Assembly: GCA_963829355.1 (NCBI GenBank)
Contig: CAWHHZ010000016.1
Coordinates: 1 to 64,000, forward strand
From: CAWHHZ01 sp963829355
GTDB taxonomy: Bacteria > Acidobacteriota > Thermoanaerobaculia > Gp7-AA8 > JAHWKK01
DNA: 64,000 nt
Reading direction: 5' to 3'
Part shown: positions 47,165-55,741 of the stretch, piece after piece
Position numbering within the stretch: position 1 is the stretch's first letter
Layout: the number at the start of each line of letters is the position of its first letter
Position numbers and translations under genes: made by a program
Notes under the pieces: model-generated
Told to the model about the DNA's origin: nothing
The model's input: the letters and a program-made list of their open reading frames with translations, nothing else
The model's database searches: none

Positions 47165-48009
47165 TCGCGGTCCTCGAAATGGCGTTCGAGAAGATCGTAG
47201 GCCCGCTTCAGGTTGTCCGAAGGGACCGACACCTCGGTGAATGCACCGCGGTAGATCACCTCAGCGCGTTTGAGGTCGTGGTGCCGCAAAGCATAGAGAA
47301 GCTCCTGGAACGCCTCGCGGGATCCCGGACCAATGTCGGAGCGATTCAACTCGATCTCGATCAGCGAAACCGCCTGCCGAATCGGTAGAGGCACCTCTCC
47401 TGATGAGGCCTCACCACTCTGCTGCCCAGCCCCGGTCCGGGACGAATAAGCAGTCTCGACCGTGCTGCGGCCAGGAGCCACGTCCGCGGCGGCCTGTCCT
47501 GCGCCAGTGAGCGCGTCGATTGCCTGCTCTCCACTCTCCGCGGGGACGTCCTCCTCCTCGAGCGCGGCCATGCCGACGGCCCCAGGCAACTGTCGCAACT
47601 GACGGCTGAACTTTCCGAGCAGGAGATAGACCTCCTTCTCGTTGGCGAAATTGCCGACGAGACGACTCGTCGGCGAAAGATCTAGCGACTCGGACTCCTG
47701 GAGCATGATGTAGGCTCGAGCGCGGTCCTCGAGGGCGATCTTCTTCGCCGTGACGCGCCACGCGGTGAGCGTGCCCTGGATGAAGCAGGCCTGGCCGGCG
47801 CGCACCGAGACCGCATCGACTTTGACATTTTCCTCGATCCGGATCGACCCATTGGTGGATTCGATCTCGGAGTAATTGCCAGAATTCTGGATGACGAGAT
47901 TTCCCGGGGTCTTGATCGAGAGCTGACCCTCTTCGTTCAGCTTGATCTCGGTCCCCTTGGGGATGATCATCGTCGGAAAATTCGATGTATTCTCTCCAGC
48001 ATTCGACAT
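47161..48009 (-). CDS. bactofilin-like polymer-forming protein
   Basis: A 282-residue protein; the ATG at 48009 overlaps the M23 stop (TGATG). The N-terminal 120 residues look like a short right-handed beta-helix, with regularly spaced hydrophobic positions (LSIKTPGNLVIQNSGNYSEI; VKVDAVSVRAGQACFIQGTL; TAWRVTAKKIALEDRARAYI), as in bactofilins. The middle is Ala/Ser/Gly-rich and the C-terminus helical (AFQELLYALRHHDLKRAEVI). Pairing with an M23 peptidase is the usual bactofilin arrangement, in which the filament localises a peptidoglycan hydrolase. The similarity is structural rather than strong sequence identity, so this is an inference. Confidence 0.55.
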   Translation of the reverse strand: MSNAGENTSNFPTMIIPKGTEIKLNEEGQLSIKTPGNLVIQNSGNYSEIESTNGSIRIEENVKVDAVSVRAGQACFIQGTLTAWRVTAKKIALEDRARAYIMLQESESLDLSPTSRLVGNFANEKEVYLLLGKFSRQLRQLPGAVGMAALEEEDVPAESGEQAIDALTGAGQAAADVAPGRSTVETAYSSRTGAGQQSGEASSGEVPLPIRQAVSLIEIELNRSDIGPGSREAFQELLYALRHHDLKRAEVIYRGAFTEVSVPSDNLKRAYDLLERHFEDRD

Positions 48010-49049
48010 CACGCCCTCTTTCTCCCTATGAACACCGACGGCAACGGATCGAAATTCTCGTCCTCGTCGCTGCTGCTTCGACTGCGGATCAGCAGCGCTT
48101 CTTCATCATTCCACCTGTGATCGAGGATGTAAATCCTCGGATCGATCGGCTTGAACTCACCTTCGGAGCGGAGGTCAGCCCTCACCTCGTAATGCAGGTG
48201 CGCGTTCGTGCTCCAGCCCGTTGACCCGACGTAAGCAATCACGTCACCCTGTTTGATCTTCTGGCCCTGCTTGACATTGACCGAGTCGGCATGCGCATAG
48301 ATCGTGATGAACCGGTCGGCATGATTGAGGACGACGACGTTTCCGAAGCGCCACCACGCGACGCTCCTCGACATCGGGTACCGTCCCGCGAAGGTGACCT
48401 CCGCGTCCGCGGTCGCATAGATCGGCGTGCCTTTCGGCGCCGCGAGATCGAGCCCCCGGTGATAATCGCGGCTGCGGGTGAAGGGAGAGACACGAGTCCC
48501 GTAAGGAGAAGTAAGGACGAACTGGTCCTCCGGGACCGGGAGTATCGACGGAGTGTGACGCACGAGCTCCTGATTCGACTGCTCGTAACTCGACAGTACC
48601 TGGAGGTTACCGCTGAGACGTTCGAGGGCAGCACCGAGCTGCCGCTCCTTGTTTCGAGCGAATTCGAGGCGCTCCATTCCATCTTCGGAGGCTGCTCGAG
48701 ACGGAATCACGACACCGCCCTTTCCGAAGGCTGATTCCTGCAGTCCGTACACGGTGGTGAGCTTCTCGATCTGGAGGCGCTGGTCATCGAGCGCTTCTTC
48801 GAGTATCTCCATCCGCTCGACGTGCTGATTGAGTCGCGCGAGCTCGGTTGCCTGCTGCTTCTGCAGCGACTTGAGATACGTCGTCCGGTAGGAGCGGCGC
48901 ATGACTGAGGGAGCGGCAGCCATGGAAGCGAGAACGAACAGGAGCAGCAACGTACCCGCGAACAGTCCGAACGTGACGGTGCGCTCACCGAAGAAGAAAT
49001 ATCTCACCTTGCGGCGGATATCTGCTGGATGGATCTGGACTTCAATCAT
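48009..49049 (-). CDS. M23-family peptidoglycan endopeptidase (LytM), membrane anchored
   Basis: A 346-residue protein with a single N-terminal transmembrane helix (VTFGLFAGTLLLLFVLASMA), a coiled-coil of about 100 residues (LKSLQKQQATELARLNQHVE; MEILEEALDDQRLQIEKLTT) and a C-terminal LytM domain. Zinc ligands are visible: HRGLDLAAPKGTPI (His and Asp) and HLHYEV, with YAHADSVNVKQGQKIKQGD between. It should cleave peptide crosslinks in peptidoglycan at the periplasmic face, and it is encoded directly upstream of, and overlapping, the bactofilin-like gene. Confidence 0.9.
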   Translation of the reverse strand: MIEVQIHPADIRRKVRYFFFGERTVTFGLFAGTLLLLFVLASMAAAPSVMRRSYRTTYLKSLQKQQATELARLNQHVERMEILEEALDDQRLQIEKLTTVYGLQESAFGKGGVVIPSRAASEDGMERLEFARNKERQLGAALERLSGNLQVLSSYEQSNQELVRHTPSILPVPEDQFVLTSPYGTRVSPFTRSRDYHRGLDLAAPKGTPIYATADAEVTFAGRYPMSRSVAWWRFGNVVVLNHADRFITIYAHADSVNVKQGQKIKQGDVIAYVGSTGWSTNAHLHYEVRADLRSEGEFKPIDPRIYILDHRWNDEEALLIRSRSSSDEDENFDPLPSVFIGRKRA

Positions 49050-49067
49050 AACGATTACCGCGAACCT

Positions 49068-49822
49068 TCAGTCTACCATCGACGAGTGCTGATCGCGATC
49101 TGCCTCGCCCACCGCGACCGCATCGGGACGAGCGCCCATACGTCTTGCGATCAACGGAGGAGCAATCACCAGAATTGCCAGAAGGACCGATGCAATCACC
49201 AGACGCTGGGCAATCGCTCCCCGGTCGAGGGTGCCCGAGAAGATCGCGTCGGCCGAAAACGCAATGATGAACGTCGGAATCATGAGGCCTATCGAGCTTC
49301 CGATCATATAGTCACGCGAACGCAGCGAGGTCAGACCCGCGCCAAAGTTGAAAACGGGAAACGGAATGCCGGGAACCAGCCGCAGCAACATCACCGACCG
49401 GACTCCTGCATCATCGAACATCCGATGCAGCCACGGGAGTCGTTCGGAGAAGAGCTTTTCCGCCAGGCGGCCGAAGACGTATCTCGAGAGCTCGAAAGAC
49501 AAGCCTGCACAGAGAATCCCCGCGACAGCGCGTAAACCCCACCGACGAGCCATCCCCAGAGGAACGCCGCGGCGAGAATGAAAAGTGTGGCGGGCACGAA
49601 CAGCGCTGCTCCGACAACGTAGGCGAGAATGAACGCCAGGGGGGCGTACCAGTACGAATGTGCCGATTCGCGAAGCCCGGTGAGCATCTCACGAAGCTTT
49701 TCAGGCTCCATCATGTGTCGCAGCGGAGAGTTCATCACGACGACCACGGCCACGATTCCGAACAGCACCACCGCAATCCGCACATAAAGACGGGTCCGTC
49801 GCCCGCCACGAGCCTCACTCAT
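49068..49822 (-). CDS. TVP38/TMEM64-family membrane protein, frameshifted
   Basis: About 250 residues, start at MSEARGGRRTRLYVRIAVVL. Five or six hydrophobic segments: LFGIVAVVVVM, YAPLAFILAYVVGAALFVPA, LFILAAAFLWGWLVGGVYAL (frame slip near 49530), then AVAGILCAGLSFELSRYVFG and the family signature RLVPGIPFPVFNFGAGLTSL followed by YMIGSSIGLMIPTFIIAFSA. This is the DedA-related VTT domain, thought to move lipids or act in membrane homeostasis; the actual substrate is unknown. The thiolase gene lies upstream with its own terminator between them. Confidence 0.82.
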
Positions 49823-49885
49823 CAGCGACCGAAACGTCCGATGCCGCTGATTTAATTGCCGAGGCTCCCTGCCGAGCGTGCCATG

Positions 49886-49915
49886 AAAAGGGGTGTCGCG
49901 ACACCGCGACACCCC
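49886..49915 (-). terminator. intrinsic terminator downstream of the thiolase gene
   Basis: An 11-bp perfect stem GGGGTGTCGCG/CGCGACACCCC with a 4-base loop, followed on the minus strand by TTTT. It lies just after the thiolase stop at 49925. Confidence 0.75.
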
Positions 49916-49924
49916 TCGTCGCAA

Positions 49925-51112
49925 TCAGATTTCATTCTCCACGATCAGCGAGATCCCCTGACCGCCACCGATGCAGGCAGACGCAAGGCCGAAACGCTTC
50001 CCTCGGCGATTGAGCTCCTTGAGAAGAGTCAGCGTGATTCGTGTTCCGGTCGCCCCGAGAGGATGACCGAGAGCGATCGCACCACCGTTGACGTTCAGCT
50101 TCTTCTCGTCGATGCCGAGCTCCTTGACGACCGCCAGGATCTGACCCGCAAAGGCCTCGTTGATCTCGATCAGATCGATCTCGTCGAGGGTCATTCCGGC
50201 CCGCTCGAGCGCAATCTTCGTTGCCGGAACCGGTCCGATTCCCATGATGTCCGGATCACAGCCAGCGATGCCCCAGGAGACCACGCGACCCAGAGGCTTC
50301 TTGCCCTTGGCCTTCGCATTCTCCGCCGTGGTCACGACGACCATGGCCGCCCCATCGACGATACCGCTCGCGTTACCAGCCGTGACGAAACCCTCCTTCG
50401 AGAACGCTGGACGCAGCTTCTCCAGACCTTCCATCGTCGTCTCGGGCCGGAGATGATCGTCGCGATCAATGACCGTTTTCTTTCTTCCGACTTCAACCGG
50501 AACAACCTCTTCCGCAAGCCTTCCCGACTCCCAGGCCTCCCCGGCTTTCTGCTGACTGCGGATGGCGAACTCGTCCTGCGCTTCGCGGCTGATCTCGTAC
50601 TTCCGCGCGAGATTGTCCGAGGTCTGCGCCATGTACAGGCCGCTGTAGCTGTCGAGCAGCGCCACCATGAGCGAGTCCTCGAGGGTCCCCTGGCCGAGCT
50701 TCAGTCCCGTGCGGGCGCCGCGGATGACGTGCGGTGCCTGCGACATGTTTTCCATGCCGCCCGCGAGCACCACCTCGGATTCTTCGAGCATGATCTGCTC
50801 CGCGGCGCTGATGATCGACTGGATCCCGGACCCGCACAGACGGTTCAGCGTGATCGCCGGCACGCGATTCGGAATGCCGGCCTTCAGACCGACGTGGCGG
50901 GCCCCGTAAATCGCGTCTCCCGAGGTCTGCAGCGCATTTCCGACGATGACGTGGTCGATCTCCTCGGGATCGTATCCACTCCGCTCCAGCGCGGCTTTGG
51001 CGGCGATCACACCGAGATCGATGGCGCTGATGTCGGTGAAGTGCCCGTTGTACTCCGCCATCGGTGTCCGTGCACCGTCGACGATGACGATTTCCTTTTT
51101 ATCGATTGCCAC
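49925..51112 (-). CDS. atoB: acetyl-CoA acetyltransferase (thiolase II family)
   Basis: A 395-residue thiolase that condenses two acetyl-CoA to acetoacetyl-CoA or runs the reverse in acyl-CoA breakdown. The nucleophilic Cys is in TLNRLCGSGIQSIISA, the active-site His in NGGAIALGHPLGATGTR and the second Cys in SACIGGGQG. The domain is full length with the normal start MAIDKKEIVIVDGARTPM. It stands alone between a hairpin terminator and an octamer array, but fits functionally with the enoyl-CoA hydratase and biotin carboxylase further right. The symbol reflects family; substrate chain length is not certain. Confidence 0.9.
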   Translation of the reverse strand: MAIDKKEIVIVDGARTPMAEYNGHFTDISAIDLGVIAAKAALERSGYDPEEIDHVIVGNALQTSGDAIYGARHVGLKAGIPNRVPAITLNRLCGSGIQSIISAAEQIMLEESEVVLAGGMENMSQAPHVIRGARTGLKLGQGTLEDSLMVALLDSYSGLYMAQTSDNLARKYEISREAQDEFAIRSQQKAGEAWESGRLAEEVVPVEVGRKKTVIDRDDHLRPETTMEGLEKLRPAFSKEGFVTAGNASGIVDGAAMVVVTTAENAKAKGKKPLGRVVSWGIAGCDPDIMGIGPVPATKIALERAGMTLDEIDLIEINEAFAGQILAVVKELGIDEKKLNVNGGAIALGHPLGATGTRITLTLLKELNRRGKRFGLASACIGGGQGISLIVENEI

Positions 51113-51135
51113 TGTCTGACTACCTCCTGATGTGA

Positions 51136-51240
51136 GTTGTTGAGTCGTTGAGTCGTTGAGTCGTTGAGTCGTTGAGTCGTTGAGTCTTTGAGTCGTTGAG
51201 CCTTTGAGTCTCTGAGTCTTTGAGTCTTTGAGGTGTTCAG
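51136..51240. repeat. octamer array, TCGTTGAG with TCTTTGAG variants
   Basis: About thirteen 8-bp units, the first half TCGTTGAG and the second half drifting to TCTTTGAG/CCTTTGAG. It lies in the 5' region of the thiolase gene. Confidence 0.92.
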
Positions 51241-51389
51241 ATTTTGGGGCCGATCGCGGCCGGATCCGGTGGCGAAAAGAGACGTGAGAAAACGTCGAAA
51301 GAGCAACCGTCGGACTCCCTTCAGAGGCTCAGCACTACGATGCCGTGTCTCGACGTCTCCGGATCTCAACTGATCCACAAGATCTGATC

Positions 51390-51476
51390 ACTCAACGACC
51401 CGATAACGCAGCGACCCAACGACTTCAATGACTCAACGACTCAATGACTCAATGACTCAATGACTCAATGACTGAG
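51390..51476. repeat. reverse-orientation octamer array, CTCAATGA/CTCAACGA
   Basis: About ten 8-bp units, complementary to the array at 51136-51240, ending next to the exbD terminator. The 150 bp between the two arrays shows no gene. Confidence 0.92.
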
Positions 51477-51479
51477 AAC

Positions 51480-51510
51480 AAAAAAGGGCACGGTGTCATC
51501 CACCGTGCCC
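51480..51510 (-). terminator. intrinsic terminator of the tonB-exbBD operon
   Basis: A perfect 10-bp stem GGGCACGGTG/CACCGTGCCC with a TCATC loop, followed on the minus strand by TTTTTT, 26 bp past the exbD stop. Confidence 0.88.
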
Positions 51511-51536
51511 TGATGTACGAATTCGAATGGTTGCAA

Positions 51537-51980
51537 CTACTCGGTCGCAAGCTTGATCTCCGTCTGGCTCGGCGCACCCATCTCTTCGACGATGAGACCG
51601 ATGTTGAGCGCGCCGGAGCTTCGGGCCAGGTCGAGGAACTCTACCGTATCCTGATAGTTGGCTTCGGGATCGCCGGCAAAGAACACCATCTTTCCGGTGT
51701 TCCCCTTCAGGATGCTCTGCAGCCTTGCAGGAAACTGAGTCCGTTCAACCTTTTCCTTGTTGATGAAGATCGTGCCGTCTTCCATGTACCGCATGATGAT
51801 CTGCTCTGGTGCCACGCCTGGCGCCAGTGGCGGTGCCTTCGGCGGGACGCGCACGAGATATCCCATCTGCACGATGGGGGTGATGACCATGAAAATGATC
51901 AGGAGCACCAGAATGACGTCGATCATCGGCGTCACGTTGATGTCCGACATTGCTCCGCCGGAACCACCACTTACTTGCAT
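51537..51980 (-). CDS. exbD: ExbD/TolR-family proton channel subunit (copy 2)
   Basis: A 147-residue protein with the ExbD start DINVTPMIDVILVLLIIFMV, in which the Asp in the single transmembrane helix (PMIDVILVLL) is the proton-carrying residue. A periplasmic domain follows (VRVPPKAPPLAPGVAPEQII). A GGAGGATTAGCCA site precedes the ATG. It is last in the operon TPR lipoprotein-tonB-exbB-exbD-exbD, directly before the terminator. Energises TonB-dependent transport or Tol-like functions. Confidence 0.9.
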   Translation of the reverse strand: MQVSGGSGGAMSDINVTPMIDVILVLLIIFMVITPIVQMGYLVRVPPKAPPLAPGVAPEQIIMRYMEDGTIFINKEKVERTQFPARLQSILKGNTGKMVFFAGDPEANYQDTVEFLDLARSSGALNIGLIVEEMGAPSQTEIKLATE

Positions 51981-52005
51981 TGGCTAATCCTCCGCAGCTT
52001 TCCGG

Positions 52006-52470
52006 TCATTCGGACTGTCCCATTGCGGCGGCCCGATCCAGCGGTTCGGTGACGAGTCCGACGTTCTCGTATCCCACTTCGCGTCCGGCTCTGAGCACGT
52101 TCATCACGGCGCCGTATTTGAGAGTCGAGTCACCCTTCACGGCCAGCTGGACGTTGGGCGATTTCTCATAGAACTCTTCGAGTGTGACCTCGACCTGATC
52201 CATGGGCCGCGCAGTCGGTCCGATGAAGACGAGGTCCCCGGTCTTGATCGATACGATCAGCTGATCTTCCGTCTCGGTCTTTTCCGGCTGCTGCGTCTTC
52301 GGCAGATTGACGGGGATACCTTCCTGGATCATCGGCGTGACGACCATGAAGATGATGAGCAGCACGAGACAGACGTCGACGAACGGCGTGACGTTGATGT
52401 TCGACTGCAGCGGCCGGCTCGAGAGCGCGGTCAGCTTGTTGGCGCTACTATGAGAGTGCCCGCGCTTCAT
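52006..52470 (-). CDS. exbD: ExbD/TolR-family proton channel subunit (copy 1)
   Basis: A 154-residue protein. SNINVTPFVDVCLVLLIIFM carries the conserved Asp in the transmembrane helix; the periplasmic part (VNLPKTQQPEKTETEDQLIV; VTLEEFYEKSPNVQLAVKGD) is typical. The start overlaps the end of exbB by 23 bp, implying translational coupling. Two adjacent ExbD paralogues are common in lineages where one ExbB hexamer or pentamer may contain a mixed ExbD dimer. Confidence 0.92.
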   Translation of the reverse strand: MKRGHSHSSANKLTALSSRPLQSNINVTPFVDVCLVLLIIFMVVTPMIQEGIPVNLPKTQQPEKTETEDQLIVSIKTGDLVFIGPTARPMDQVEVTLEEFYEKSPNVQLAVKGDSTLKYGAVMNVLRAGREVGYENVGLVTEPLDRAAAMGQSE

Positions 52471-53149
52471 TCGCAGCTCCTGCTTCCGCTTCCTTCACGA
52501 AGTACATCGACATCTCAGATCCGGAGTTGGACATCTCGACGGTGAAGCGATCGACGCGGTTCTGGAAGTAGTTGTAACCCCACACCGCGGGGATGGCGAC
52601 GAACAGACCGAACGCGGTGGCGACGAGCGCTTCCGCGATACCAGCGGAAACCGCGGCGATACCGCCACCTTCACGAGCCATACCTTCGAACGCGTTGATG
52701 ATTCCGACGACGGTTCCGAACAGACCGACGAAAGGCGCCGTTGCTCCGATCGTTGCCAGACCGCCGAGCTTCTCTTTCAGCTCTGCGACTGTGATCATGG
52801 CCGTACGATCCATCGCCTGACGAGCGGCCTCGACGGCGATCTCGGGATCGCTGACGCGCTTGTCACGAATGCCCGCGACGAAGTCGAGAAGTCCGGCCGC
52901 AATGACCTTCGCGAGATGGCTGCTCTTGTACTTCTTCGTGACGTCGATCGCTTCCTGATAGGCGCTCCGGCTGAGAACATTGGAAAGCGCGCCAATCAGC
53001 TTGAGCGACTGATTCTTGGCACGAGTATAAACGATCGCGCGATCGATCATGATGTAGATCGAGTACAGCGACATGACGATCATGACAGCGGTGACGCCCC
53101 TGACGATCGGCGACATCGTTTCCCAAATTGCTCCAAGACTCAAATCCAT
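52448..53149 (-). CDS. exbB: ExbB/TolQ/MotA-family proton channel protein
   Basis: A 233-residue membrane protein with transmembrane helices near residues 15-33, about 135-155 and 168-190. The conserved pore region is seen in LGGLATIGATAPFVGLFGTV and GIAEALVATAFGLFVAIPAV. With ExbD it forms the proton-driven motor that energises TonB. It lies 57 bp downstream of tonB. Confidence 0.92.
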   Translation of the reverse strand: MDLSLGAIWETMSPIVRGVTAVMIVMSLYSIYIMIDRAIVYTRAKNQSLKLIGALSNVLSRSAYQEAIDVTKKYKSSHLAKVIAAGLLDFVAGIRDKRVSDPEIAVEAARQAMDRTAMITVAELKEKLGGLATIGATAPFVGLFGTVVGIINAFEGMAREGGGIAAVSAGIAEALVATAFGLFVAIPAVWGYNYFQNRVDRFTVEMSNSGSEMSMYFVKEAEAGAANEARALS

Positions 53150-53206
53150 GCTCAGTTTCCTCCTGATGCGGCCGCCCGCGGGGCGCCCATCGTTTTCGAT
53201 TTCTCG

Positions 53207-53942
53207 CTAATTCAGTGTGAAGTTGACTGTCAAGTTGAAGATGACGTCGACGGGCTGACCATTGAGCGTGCCGGGCTTGAACTTCCAGCTTCTTTACGGC
53301 ATCGGCGGCGGCCTTGTCGAGACCAAACGGCAGCGGCTTGATCACCTTGACATCACGAACGTTGCCTTGCTTATCGATGATCGCTTCCACGATCACGATA
53401 CCCTGTACACGAGCTTTACGGGCGACCTCCGGGAAGTCAGGCTGCACCCTCGAGATCGTCACCGGTGCCTTGACGTCACCGCCGACGCGCACCGGAGCTG
53501 GTGGTGGCGCCTCGGTGATCACTCCGCCGATCACTCCACCCACGACGCCGCCGACGACTCCACCCTCGACGCCGCCTTCAACACCGCCCTCGACTCCGAC
53601 AGGACCGGACGACACTTCTGGAATCTCGTCCGGAACTTCCGTCGGCGCCATCTCGGCGATGTTTTGCGGCACTTCGGTCGGCGTCACCTGCACGGGCTTC
53701 GGCGTCGAAGCCGCTGGTGGTGGTGGTGGAGGCGGTGGGGGTGGTGGCGGCGGGGGTGGTGCCGCTACCGAATACTGAACGACCTGGGCGGGCGAGTTCC
53801 CCGGGAACGATACCGACCAGACCGACAGAAACGTGACCACTGCCAGCACGAGGACATGAAGGGCGACCGAGACGGGCAGCAGATAGTAGCGGAGCTTGTC
53901 CGCTTTCTTCTTTCTCGATTCGACAACTGAACTTTCAAACAT
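53207..53942 (-). CDS. tonB: TonB energy-transducing protein, frameshifted near the C-terminus
   Basis: About 244 residues. One N-terminal transmembrane helix (VALHVLVLAVVTFLSVW), a run of 15 prolines, and a long spacer with GGV-type repeats (GVEGGVEGGVEGGVVGGV…) span the periplasm. The C-terminal TonB domain reads ISRVQPDFPEVARKARVQG and VIVEAIIDKQGNVRDVKVIK, then slips near 53285, with WKFKPGTLNGQPVDVIFNLT and VNFTLN in the next frame before the TAG at 53207. The slip sits just before the last strand, which is essential for receptor contact, so a sequencing error is likely. It passes proton-motive energy from ExbBD to outer-membrane receptors. Confidence 0.88.
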
Positions 53943-53945
53943 GGC

Positions 53946-54827
53946 TCAGGCTCCCGGATTCTCCGCGTCGGCAGAAGCATCCGCGTCGGATGCTCCATCG
54001 GCTGCCGCTGCAGCCTCTGCCTCCTCGGCCTCTCTCTTCCGCTCACGCGCAATGGCGACCGCTTCATTGCGGTATTCGTCTGCCTGCGCGTAGAGCGCCT
54101 GCTGCTCTTCTTCCGATTCCGCCAGCTTCGCCTCTTCGCGGTAGAGGAGGTTCATGTAGACGAGAGCATCGAAGTACTTCGGCCTCAATTCGATTGCCCG
54201 CGCCAGAGCTTCCTGTCCGCGATCGATCAGCCGGAGCTTCTCTTCGCGCTCGGCTGGCGGATCCTTCGCAACCTTTTCATAGAGGACAACACCGTACGTG
54301 TAGTGAGATTCCGGCTTGTCCCCCTCCATTTTGGCGATCTGCTCATACCAGTACATGGTCTTTTCGAAGTTGCCCTGCTTCGCGTACAGGGTGGCGAGCG
54401 ACTTTGCCATGCTGGCATTGTCGGGCTCGGCGTCGAGCTTCGCCTCGAACCACTGGATCGCCTGGGAGGTCCTGTTCGCATTGAGGAACAGGTTGATCAG
54501 AACTTCTTCGGCTGTTGCATCATCAGGTCGAAGCTGCAGATACTGCTGCAGGTTCTGGATCGCCAGATCGGCGTACTGCGCGTTTTCGGGCTCTTCGACA
54601 CCTGGCTTGTAGAGACCGATGTAGCTGTAGCCGATCGACCGGTACAGCTCCGGAAACTTTCCGCCCAGGTTCTGAGCTTCCTTGTAGAGGCCGAGAGCCT
54701 TCTCGTAGTCTTCAGCTTGGTATGCCGCGTTCGCGTCCTTGATCGCCATACGGGATCGGACCTGATTGCACGACACCGCGGTCAGCGATAGGAGGAGCGC
54801 CAGAACTAGGCACAGATTCCGCTTCAT
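53946..54827 (-). CDS. TPR-repeat lipoprotein, first gene of the tonB operon
   Basis: A 293-residue protein starting MKRNLCLVLALLLSLTAVSC, a lipoprotein signal with cysteine at the SCN box. TPR repeats follow (ANAAYQAEDYEKALGLYKEA; IQWFEAKLDAEPDNASMAKS; TLYAKQGNFEKTMYWYEQIA) and a very Ala/Glu/Asp-rich C-terminus. It should be lipid-anchored in the periplasm, perhaps as a scaffold or sensor for the Ton system. A consensus promoter lies about 105 bp upstream. tonB follows after 3 bp. Confidence 0.85.
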   Translation of the reverse strand: MKRNLCLVLALLLSLTAVSCNQVRSRMAIKDANAAYQAEDYEKALGLYKEAQNLGGKFPELYRSIGYSYIGLYKPGVEEPENAQYADLAIQNLQQYLQLRPDDATAEEVLINLFLNANRTSQAIQWFEAKLDAEPDNASMAKSLATLYAKQGNFEKTMYWYEQIAKMEGDKPESHYTYGVVLYEKVAKDPPAEREEKLRLIDRGQEALARAIELRPKYFDALVYMNLLYREEAKLAESEEEQQALYAQADEYRNEAVAIARERKREAEEAEAAAAADGASDADASADAENPGA

Positions 54828-54931
54828 GAACGTCAATATCTCCTTGATTTTGCCGTCATCCGACTTTGATTTGCCGAGTGTTTGCGGGAGTGAGTGATGG
54901 GCCTCGGAAGGTCCCGGACAACCGGGCAGCG

Positions 54932-54960
54932 AGTATAGATGCCGCCCCTTCGATCGTCAA
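54932..54960 (-). promoter_or_regulatory. sigma70-type promoter of the TPR-tonB-exbBD operon
   Basis: On the minus strand TTGACG (54960-54955), a 17-bp spacer and TATACT (54937-54932), close to consensus. It is the only strong match in the 54828-55042 gap. Confidence 0.75.
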
Positions 54961-55042
54961 GGTTGAACTTTCCACGTTCTGTCTTCCAGTCTCCTGAGGC
55001 TGATGAATGTGCATCTGCGGGTTGAACGTCTGTGCATGTCGA

Positions 55043-55741
55043 TTATTTCGGCGACCCCGGAAGCGAATCCGTCAGATCGCTGATTGTTTCCCATAGTTTC
55101 GGGAACAACGGCTCCCGCACTCCCACCTCGAGCTGCGTCACGGGGACGCCCTTCAGAGACTTCACACGCGAACCGATGATGCGCATCGCGAGGCGCATGT
55201 GGGTGAATCTCCACTTCATGAACGCCGCGTCATAGTCCAGCATACCCTGAATCATCCGGTGAAGGTCATACCGCTCGTCTGGCGCACGCTCCACATCGAG
55301 CGGACTCATATCTCCGAGGGCAGCCTCCGCCGCGGGCCAGATACGCTCTCCCGCATCGAGAAGTCGATTAAACCCGGGCGACTCCTGCCCGCTCCCCTGC
55401 CCGAGCGAGCTGAGCCTGATCACGTGGTAATCAGCCGGGTCCATCGTCTCGAGAACGACGATCTGCTCGCGCAGAAAATCGAGAATCCTCCCACAGCGAA
55501 ACAGAAGATCCGCGGCTTTGTGGCACTCTCCAGAGCCCAGCAGACCGACGATACGATCGACCTCATGATCGATCTCTTTGAGCCAGAGCTCAGCCGACTG
55601 ATGGGTAATCTGAAACAGGCTCTCCTCGGGATTGACGAGGTCGGCACGCTCCTTCTGCAGTGCGAGAAGCTCATCCGTCCGGATGTAGCGCTCATAGTCG
55701 GTGGCGCCTCTACCCTCCAGAATCGGTCCGGTATGGGTCAT
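55043..55741 (-). CDS. tryptophan 2,3-dioxygenase family protein
   Basis: A 232-residue heme protein of the tryptophan/indoleamine dioxygenase family, which opens the indole ring to N-formylkynurenine. TDYERYIRTDELLALQ and FQITHQSAELWLKEIDHEVD are the family hallmark segments; DYHVIRLSSLGQGSGQESPG and MKWRFTHMRLAMRIIGSRVK hold the heme-proximal His region. It is shorter than most TDO proteins, with a brief C-terminus. Its ATG overlaps the ribBA stop, placing it at the end of a catabolic/riboflavin operon. Confidence 0.85.
   Translation of the reverse strand: MTHTGPILEGRGATDYERYIRTDELLALQKERADLVNPEESLFQITHQSAELWLKEIDHEVDRIVGLLGSGECHKAADLLFRCGRILDFLREQIVVLETMDPADYHVIRLSSLGQGSGQESPGFNRLLDAGERIWPAAEAALGDMSPLDVERAPDERYDLHRMIQGMLDYDAAFMKWRFTHMRLAMRIIGSRVKSLKGVPVTQLEVGVREPLFPKLWETISDLTDSLPGSPK

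Noticed and set aside
53314..53778. Plus-strand Thr/Pro-rich frame opposite tonB
   Set aside because: It is the antisense of the GV-repeat and polyproline spacer of tonB.
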